Of a stretch of DNA of 64,000 bases, positions 55,982 through 64,000 are shown piece by piece. Position 1 is the stretch's first letter. Every line of letters begins with the position of its first letter. The stretch comes from Drechmeria coniospora (lineage: Eukaryota; Ascomycota; Sordariomycetes; Hypocreales; Ophiocordycipitaceae). Location of the stretch: positions 3,282,520 through 3,346,519 of the forward strand of contig NC_054389.1 of the NCBI RefSeq assembly GCF_001625195.1, in the 5' to 3' direction. Both the position numbers and the translations under genes were made by a program. The notes under the pieces are model-generated. The model was not told where the DNA came from, made no database searches, and worked only from the letters and a program-made list of their open reading frames with translations.

Positions 55982-58900
55982 TAAAGGTAAGTAGCTTATA
56001 GTAGCCTTATGTTCCCTTTTACTCCCTTTTTGCTTTTCCCTTAAGTTTATTTAGTTTTTTTTTTTCTTTTTGCTTTTCCTTTCCCTTTTTCCTTTCCCTT
56101 TCCCTTTATTTAAGGAGTTAGTAGGTAAAGCTAGGTTGGTAGCCTTTTACCTAGGATATAGCCTACCTATAGGTAGTAGGAGTTCTACTATAGATAGGGC
56201 TAGTATAGTCGAGAGGGCTAGTCCTAGGGATAATACCGGTAAAGGTTGGGCTCCGCTAGATAATATGGGTAAGGTTAGAGGTATAGGATTAGTCTTTAAG
56301 GATAGCCCTTTTGTAGGAGGAGCTAAGGAGCTAGTAACTCCTTATTAATACTAATCTTACGTTTAGGCGCAATCCTTCCGTAGCGTTATAGTATAGAATT
56401 CTTACCTTTAGTATATAGTATATTTTTATACTGTAATTGCTACCTATAAGTAGTTTAAGCCGAAGGAGCCCTAGGATTTTTCGACTAACTGTACTTATCC
56501 TATAGTTTAGTCCTCCTACTACTAGTAGTGCAATAAGCGGTATGCTACTTGCTCTTAGGTATATAGCTTTTGGCTCTCTAGAGTCGGCTTATATTTACTA
56601 ACTCTTTTAGGTATAGGTAGTAGTGCTTATAGCTACGGATTGTAATAACTTAGTTGTAGTTTATAACTATATTTATTGCTTTTACTTCCGGAGGGCGGAA
56701 GTATTCCTAAAGGTAGGTAATATATTGCTTTAGGGTACTAATAGTAGTAATAATAATAATAATAGTAAGTACTTATTTCTTCTTTTGCTTAAGGGATAGT
56801 ACTAACTTACTATTTCTACCTAATACTTAGGTAAGTCCTTTAATTCGTCCGAAGAGTAGTACCGAAGGGAGTACTATTTTACTAGTACTAAGTATATAAA
56901 TAAAGTATATACTAAGTCGGAAGGAAGTTTCCGTATTGTCTTTTGCTAATATATTTATTAGGCTAATTAGGCTACTTATTGCCTTATAATAAACTTATAT
57001 TGTAAGATACTTACTAAGTAATTACCCCTCTTACCCTTTGGATTAGTATATATTTTTATTACATTATAGGGATTATCCCTTAGGAGTTAGTTAATATTTT
57101 CCTTTTTTAGGCTACTATTAACCTAGCTGCTTAAAAGGTAATATAGTATTTTAGTCTTTTGGCTAGGGACGCTAGGTATTTATTTAGTAAATAGCTCTTG
57201 CAATATATAAGCGTAAGGTAACTACTATATTACTGGATAAAGATTTAGATAATAAGGTTACTTAGGTAATTTTATTATCCTATTTTATTTTTAGTAATAC
57301 TAATAGTTACTTTATTTTTATCCTATAAGAGCAACCTTATTATTAATAATAGGTTTATATATTTCCTTATATTTTAATTTCCTTTTCCTTTTATCTTATT
57401 ATTTTTGTTTTTAACTTAGTATAAATAGTAATAGCTTTAGGTCTATAGGTAGTTTAGGGGTTCTTATTAATATATTTTTCCCTTCTTTTACCCTAATGCT
57501 CTTTTTATCCTTAAACCGTCCTATAGTTTTCCTACTCCCCCTTTATATAAGTAGTAACTTATTACTAAGTTAATTAATTTAGTTAGGAATTAGTATAGAA
57601 TTAGTAAGTTATTAGTAGGGTAACTATATTTATACCTTATATTTATTACTATACCCTTTTATTTAGTCTCTTATATAATTCCTTCCTTAGGCCTTTTTAT
57701 TAAAGGTAAGTTACTATTACTTTTAGTATATTCTCTATATCCTCTTTATATACCTACTAATTATATTTTACCGGTTAGCCCTTTTATTTTACAAAATATA
57801 GTCGGGCTCCTTTGGATTACTAATAGTTATATATTTCTTTAACTTTCTATTTACCCTCCTTATCTAATAGGTCTAGAAGTAGTATATTATTTATATTATT
57901 CCTTTTTTAGTCCTACTCCTTCTAAGGTTTTAGTAAGCTAATATAGAATATATTATATAGGCGTAAGTATTTGTTAAGAAGCGCTAAGCGGTATACCTAT
58001 CGGCCGATTTTTTCTAAAATCTAAAAGGGTTTAATATAATTTAGTACTAGTTTTTGTTTCTCCCCTTTAAGGTTAATATTCCGTATAGATAGTAGTACTA
58101 AGTTACCTATATTAAGGGATAAAGAATTATACCTATAGTTATAGTACTTTACCTATATCTTTATAGCTTTTCTCTAATACTCCTTTAGTTATTCCTTAAT
58201 TTCTATTAGTTTTACTACTTTTGCCTTTGCTTTTAGGACTACTACTATAAGCTTACTATTTTCCTTTTTAGTATAGAACTATAGGTAGTAACCTAATAGT
58301 ACTTAGTTCGGGGAGTAACCTATAGTAGCGTTAATTATATTATTATAGGTAAACTAGGCTACTTATAGTAGGTTGGCCTAGTTGGATTAGTCCTAACTAA
58401 TAAAGTATTATAGGTAGTACTTTAGTACTTAGTTTATTCTTTTAGTTTACCTATTAGTTTATAGGTAAAATACTATTAATAGCCTTTTAGTTATCTAGGA
58501 GTAGTAGTATAGTTCTAACTAAAATTAGCTTATAAATACTAGCCCTTTATTACTTACTACTCCCTTAGGTATACTAAAATAGAGCTTTATTTTATAATAA
58601 AATAGCTATACTAACTTAACCGTATTAACTATAGTTTGGTATAGGAGGAATATAAAATACTTAGTTATTCTATTTACTATTACTAAAATTATATTTACCT
58701 TCTTCCCCTTAAATTAAGTAGTAGGTAGCCCTATAATAAAGTCTATTATTACTTTAGCCTAGGGTCTATTAGGAATTAGTAGTAACTATAACTCTCTATA
58801 AGAGTAATACCTCTTTAAGAATACCCCTTAGTAGACTAGGTATATCTATATATAGCGTTTTGTATTTACTAATAAGCCCTTTTAGTAAACTACTTTTTAT

Positions 58901-59166
58901 AGTAATTATATTATTCTTTTAACTCTAAAGTAGCCCGTAAGGGGATTATTATAGTATAGCTATAAAAGCTCTTAGTATATTATAGCTTTATTTAGGATAT
59001 AGATATATCCTTAGAAATATAGTATCCCTCTTAAGTTTACTAATTAGTTCTTATTAAGTATACTATTTTAGCTATAGATCTTTATACCTTATAGCCTTTT
59101 TGTCTTTAGGTTTTTGCTCTAAATCTTATAAAGGTAGTCCTTTAGTAATTTAAGAGTAGTATTATA
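55982..59166 (-). pseudogene. Element F 3' region and integrase, RIP-degraded
   Basis: The minus-strand integrase is described under element F. The segment 55,982-57,900 shows no recognised domain. A pyrimidine-rich run at 56,060-56,115 (CTTTTCCTTTCCC phrases) and a plus-strand 92-codon open reading at 56,070-56,348 are present; the latter has no family resemblance and is probably chance. Confidence 0.7.
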
Positions 59167-59752
59167 TCTCGCAATTTGGGTGCGCAAGAGGAGGGGTAGT
59201 GGAAGTATATTGTACGGACCAGGGAATTAATTAAGCTATTAGTAATAGTATAAGGGGAACCAGTTAGTAACTGGATAAGAGTGCAAACTTAGTAGTACTA
59301 AATTATATAAATAAATGCAATTATATTTTAAAAAAGAGAAACTATTCTAAGGGAATAGCTACTGCCTTATATAGGTATAAAAGTATAGTAAAGACTATTC
59401 TAGCTTATTCTATAAGGTTCTAGCTTATTCTATAAGTAGGGTAAGTAATATTCCGGCTTATTCTAAGGAGTTCTAGTACATTCTATAAGTAGGGTATGGA
59501 ATATTTTAGAATATTCTAGAATGTTCTAGAGCATTCTGTACTATACCTAATTAGGTAAGTATCTTTAACAATAGTTTAGAGAAATAGTATATTGTATACT
59601 ATTAGTTAGCTCTATATACTTACTTATACTCTTAGTATAGTATAGTATATTTGCTAGCAGTAGTACTTCTAATAGTTACTACTAGTAGTAGTAATAATAG
59701 GATAGTATCCTATTTAGGTAGTCTTACTAGTATAAATCCTAGTATTTTAATA
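59167..59752 (-). repeat. 3' LTR of copia C (586 bp)
   Basis: On the plus strand it runs from TCTCGCAATTTGGG to AGTATTTTAATA. It contains repeated TTCTAGCTTATTCTATAAG phrases (59,397-59,540), also present in the solo LTR at 1,145-1,280. Confidence 0.88.
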
Positions 59753-61872
59753 CCCCCTCTATTTAGCTAGTATAATTACTGCTAAATAGGGATCCCTTAG
59801 AGACCTAGTAGGCTAAGGTAGCGTTGGAAGAGATTAGCAGTAAGGGCCTTAGTAAGACTATCGGTAGGTATAGACTTAGTGTTTAGGTAACTGATTTTGG
59901 CTAGCCTATTGGTTACTTCTTACCGAATATACTGGAACTTTAGTAGTATATGCTTTATTCGGTTATGCTAATTGGGATTGTTGGCGTTAGAGATAAATCC
60001 GTTGTTATTGCATAGAAGTAGGATAGGTTTTTTAAGGCCTTTATTGATTTCTGTAAATAAACCGTCTAGCTATTTAAGTTCCCGAATTGCTTTTAGTAGG
60101 GTATCCGATTCTGCCTCTATAGTAAAAAGAGCAATAGTACTAGCCCTTTTTGATTTTTAGTAGATTGGTCCGCCTACTAAGGTAAAGGGGTACCTATAGG
60201 TAGACTTAGAAGAATCTAAGTTACCAATAAAGTCGCTATCGGAATATCCTAATAGATTGGGTGTTATTAACTTAGACCAATAGTATATAGTTAGGTCTGT
60301 AGTTCCTTTTAGATATTGAAGAAGGTTCTTACCGGCTAATAGCTGTAGACTAGTAGCCTAATATATATACCGAGATAGCTATTGGATTGCAAAGGCTATA
60401 TCTGGTCGGGTTAGTAGCATAAGGTACATTAGAGTCCCTACTATCTATTAGTATACTAGTTAGTCGGTTGCGGATAAGGGAGTAAGAGGTATTACAGTAG
60501 CCTGCTTAAGTACTTCTGGCTGTAGTAGTATTACTACTGCCTTAGCCTTCTTTAACCTAAATCGGGATAGGGCTTCCTTAATATACCCTTTTTGGCTAAG
60601 GGTAATACCCTTAGTTGTTCGACTAATTTGTACGCCTAGGAAGAAGGCGGCCTATCTGCGGTCTTCGATTAGGTAAACCTTATATAGTTATTGCTTTAAC
60701 TTATTAATATATGTAAGGTTTGGTCCAATAAGTAGGCAGTTGTCGATATAGCTAACTATATAAGTACTAGTAGTACTATTATAGTAGATAGCCGGATTAG
60801 ATATAAGGGGGCTGTATCCGTATTATTGTAGCAGTTTAGTAAGTACCTCCTGCTATTCTTTGGGTCCTTGTTTTAGGCTATAGAGTGCCTTTTTCAAAAG
60901 GATGCCTTATTTAACTGCCGGATTATAGCCTAGCTTAGCTAGTAGCTTAGCTAAATTATTAGTCTTATTAAGACTAATAAATGCTTTTAGTCCCTTAGGG
61001 ATTTTAAGATAATTGACTTCAGGTAGCTTACTATTTAGGAAAGCACCAATAAAGTTAATCTATTCGACGTACTAGTTGTTCTGGGCAGCTAGGGCTAGTA
61101 GTATCCTCTAGGTAGGTGGAATACTAGTAGTTGCAAAAGTCTCTAGGTAATTGAGGCCTTTAATTTGCATAAATCCCTTAGCTACTAGTCGTGCTTTAAA
61201 TTTAATAGGGTTGTTCTGCTGGTCCTTTTTGACTTGTAGTATAAGTCGGCTTTTCAGAAGTCGTCTGCCAGTTAGTATTTCTTAAAGGGGGATAAAATAA
61301 AATACCCTTACCTGGATAAGCTACTGGAATTCCGAGAATATAGTACTTATCCACTGGTCTTTGTTGTCTGACTTAAGTACCTGTTTCTAGCTAGTAGGCT
61401 TGCTACTATTTAGTAGTTACTTGGCCTTAGCTTAGTAGTATAGGTCCTGGATCTAATACGCTAGGTTAAGATCCATTGGGTTAGGGTTGTCTTCTGGTTC
61501 TAGTGCATCTAGAAGAGAGGTATTTAGTAGATCCTCTATTGGCTGGGCTAGGACCCCCTCTATTGTACTAGTCCTAGTAGGACTAGTTAGTCCGTTGGCT
61601 CCTTGCAGCCTACTGGTCCTAGTAGGACTAGTAGGTCTACTAGCCCTAGTAGGGCTAGTAGGTCCGTTGGTTCCTTGCAACCTACTGGTCCTAGTAGGAC
61701 TAGTAGGTCCGTTGGCCCCCTCTGTCTCCCTAGGTGTTAGGGGGCTAGTAGGTCCGTTGGCCCCCTTTGTCTCCCTAGGTGTTAGGGGACTAGAGGTATT
61801 TTGTAAGATATAGTCTTCTATCTCAATTTCCCCCTCTAACTCTAGTTCTTAAAGACTAGGACTTAGTAGTCG

Positions 61873-62136
61873 TTAAAGTCCTTGGGAGATAGGGCCTATA
61901 CCTTTTAGGATTTTTAGGAAAGTAGTTTTTGTAACTGCCCTCCTAGAAGGTATATACATAAGGTATGTTTTTGAACCTAGCATTGCTAGTAGCCTTACTG
62001 GTTCTGTGCGTTGTACTAATTTAGCACTTTGAATCCGTTTCTGGTGTAGGATTAGGACTTTGCAGTAGGCACCAATAGCCTTATAGGCTGTAAGGTTTAG
62101 TAGTGTTTTTAGCCCTTGTAATTCCTGCTTGAGCAA
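61873..62136 (-). pseudogene. Copia C integrase C-terminal piece (87 open codons)
   Basis: It reads LKQELQGLKTLLNLTAYKAI, then LHQKRIQSAKLVQRTEPVRLL and PSRRAVTKTTFLKILKGIG. It aligns codon for codon with copy A 51,791-51,960 and shows Gln (CAG) where copy A has TAG (51,873). Confidence 0.88.
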
Positions 62137-64000
62137 TTGGTAGGGGCTTAAATCCCTATTGGTAATTGCAGTATAGTTAACTAGGTTAACTATAGCAGGA
62201 AGTATAGTAGACTAGAGGAAAAGTAGGAGGCCGGCCTAGATTATTATTGCGCGTAGTCGGTCCAGAATAACTCGTATAGACCGTTCGGTAAGTCCGTTTT
62301 GTTCAGGGGTGTATGGGTAAGATATATCGAATAGTATTCCTTTAGTACCCAACCAGTCCTAAAGTAATATATTTATTTTAGGTCCTCTATTATAAAATAG
62401 CCTTTTTGGGTAATGGCTATAGTATGTTTTTAGGCTTTGAAAGAAGTTCTTTATAGCCTGGAGAACTATTAGTCCTTCCTTATTAGGTAAGATATATACC
62501 CAACGGAATTAGAATTTTCGATCGATAAGTATTAGTCCAATGGATTTTCGGTCGTAGGATATAGGTTTAATTCTAAATATATCCCCTTCGATAGAATTAA
62601 GTATACAGTCTGGATCCTTAATTGGATCTTTTAACTATCGTTTAGTAGATTTTGCCCGTATGTAAGTAAGGTATTGAAAATCGGTAGCCCTAATAGACGA
62701 GAAGTTAGGCAGCCTACTAGTAATTTTACTAGTCTTTTTCAAAAGTAGTAGACTAATATATCCTAATCGGATGTACTAGATACCTGCTTATTGCAATAGT
62801 CTTTGGTAAGACTGGTTGCTGGATTCCGAACTAGTAGTTGGAATAGCCTGTTCCTTAGTACTAACAGTAGGGACTACCAGTAGGTCTGTTGCCTCTATAG
62901 GGATTGGGTCCTCTATAGGGTCTTTGTATAGGGTAGCCTTAGTAAGGTCCCTTAATCTAACCGAACTAGTAGTTAGGCTAGGATCTAGTCCTAGTATAGG
63001 TACTTAACTAGGTACCGACCTAGGTATAGATCTAGGCACCAGACTAGGCACCGATCTAGGTACCGGACTAGGCACCGATTTAAGTACCGGACTAGGCACC
63101 AATCTAGGTACCGGACTAGGCACCGATCTAGGTGCCGTTTAGTCTTCTGCCTCGTTAGCCTAGGGAGGTAGTTGCAAAGGAATTTCTACTATTATTCCAT
63201 AGCTACTATAGTAGCTAAAGTAGGCTAAGTCTAATTTGCTTAGATAGGGTATATCTTAGCCTTTTTGTTATAAGAAGAAGCCGTACCTCTAGAAGTTAAG
63301 TAGACTATATACTTATCGGTTCGAGTTGTATAGGGATTCCTTAATAAGTATTCCCCCTAATCCGTAGTAGCGGATTCCACTAATAATATTAACTTCCATT
63401 TTCGGAATATATAGTGCATCTTATAGTATAAGAGTACTATAGGTTAGTGGATCGGTATTAATTAATACTGTAAATTCTGTATTTCCAATTCTACTAGGGT
63501 AGATTGGACTACCTTTAGTTATAATTAGTTGTGCTTAGGATTTTATAATTGGTTAGAAGGTTATAAACTTGGACCGATTATTTACTAAATAGCAGGTTAA
63601 GCTAGTATTGTAGAGTAGGCCTATATAGTATATATTAGCGTTAGTAACGTTATATAGTATACCGATATTACCTAAGTTAGGTAATATTTCCAATTCTTTT
63701 GTATAGTTAGAATCGGTATCTAATTCCTAGTAGGAATAAGATAAATCTATATAGCTAGCGGCTAGACTGTAGTTACTAACTAGGAAACTAGTAGTATCCT
63801 TTAGTTAGTTAGTCGATTGGTTGGATTTCTTTTTATTAGTTTGGCTCGACTAGTTGGATTTATTAAATTTCCCTTTCTTTTTTTTCTTAGGTACTTAGGA
63901 TACCTTATGGCTAAATATATTCGATCTAGTAGTACTAGAGTTTCGATTTTCTTCCAGAAGGTTAACCATAAGGTATTATAGACCTAGGGTATCTGTTTTA

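Larger units (their letters stand above)
47712..59166 (-). mobile_element. Ty3/gypsy element F, minus strand, split by copia A
   Basis: The 3' LTR is at about 47,712-47,934, with a polypurine tract (complement of CCCCCTCCT, 47,936-47,946) inside it. The internal region is 47,947-48,696 plus 55,982-59,166. Integrase is clear on the minus strand between about 58,780 and 57,900: DFIIGLPTT, NRITKY, FTYNN-like AQFTYNNIINATIGYSPN, and NIFYISLLKP at the end. RNase H/RT lie outside, since copia C truncates the element at 59,167. About 2.7 kb separates the integrase end from the 3' LTR, unusually long, with no domain recognised. Confidence 0.78.
59167..64000 (-). mobile_element. Copia copy C, minus strand, runs off the window
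   Basis: The 3' LTR is 59,167-59,752 (586 bp, close to the solo LTR at 917), followed by a purine tract (complement of CCCCCTCT). The internal region is in the order RNase H, RT (catalytic box YIDN, 60,739-60,750), tandem linker (61,565-61,760), integrase (61,873-62,620), second linker (62,995-63,140), protease (about 63,350-63,620), with gag beginning near 63,800. Damage is intermediate. It keeps several sense codons (CAG, TGG) that are stops in copy A. Confidence 0.9.

Noticed and set aside
56070..56348. 92-codon plus-strand ORF in element F
   Set aside because: It is opposite to the element's coding strand, starts in a pyrimidine run and has no recognised domain.

Overview
The window looks like a block of fungal (filamentous ascomycete, Pezizomycotina-type) heterochromatin: nested LTR retrotransposons, most of them wrecked by repeat-induced point mutation (RIP). 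In the degraded parts CA and TG dinucleotides are almost absent and TA, TAG and TAA are very frequent. This is the expected result of CpA to TpA mutation on both strands, and aligned copies show the change directly. No tRNA, rRNA, CRISPR or bacterial-type feature was seen.

The only host gene I can support is an intact EXO70 (exocyst subunit) on the minus strand at 11,007-12,985: two exons, a 71-nt intron and 635 codons. It sits in a 2.5-kb island of ordinary base composition. The ends of the island (10,637 and 13,179) are marked by a 25-bp inverted match that appears to be the termini of a DNA transposon.

Layout. 1-6,262: Ty3/gypsy chromovirus remnant, plus strand (family G1, 172-bp LTR), split by a 584-bp solo copia LTR and a 172-bp solo LTR. 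6,263-8,001: G1 and G3 scraps. 8,002-10,637: putative TIR element, itself hit by three LTRs. 10,638-13,178: EXO70 island. 13,179-14,100: TIR-like end and a copia scrap. 14,101-25,694: second G1 copy, split by a complete second gypsy family (G2, 191-bp LTRs, 14,179-20,662) and a 697-bp solo copia LTR. 25,695-31,577: copia copy D, minus strand. 31,578-38,124: minus-strand gypsy remnants with three nested LTRs, ending in a large inverted repeat (about 36.1-40.04 kb). 40,039-46,991: copia copy B, plus strand, 737-bp LTRs. 47,051-47,711: G1 scrap. 47,712-59,166: gypsy family F, minus strand, split by copia copy A (48,697-55,976; 933-bp LTRs, TSD GTTAA). 59,167-64,000: copia copy C, minus strand, running off the window.

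Copia copy A is the least damaged element. Gag, protease, integrase, reverse transcriptase and RNase H lie in one unbroken frame of 1,691 codons plus the terminator. It carries eight internal stops and no frameshift. Five of the eight stops face CAG, CAA or TGG in a sister copy, which is what RIP would produce. Features of possible novelty are arrays of short palindromes in the copia leaders and LTRs, two expandable tandem-repeat linkers in the polyprotein, apparent priming by an internal segment of initiator-Met tRNA, and a G2 zinc knuckle in which all four metal ligands read as Tyr. Boundaries and target-site duplications were read by eye; family names rest on motif recognition, not on searches.
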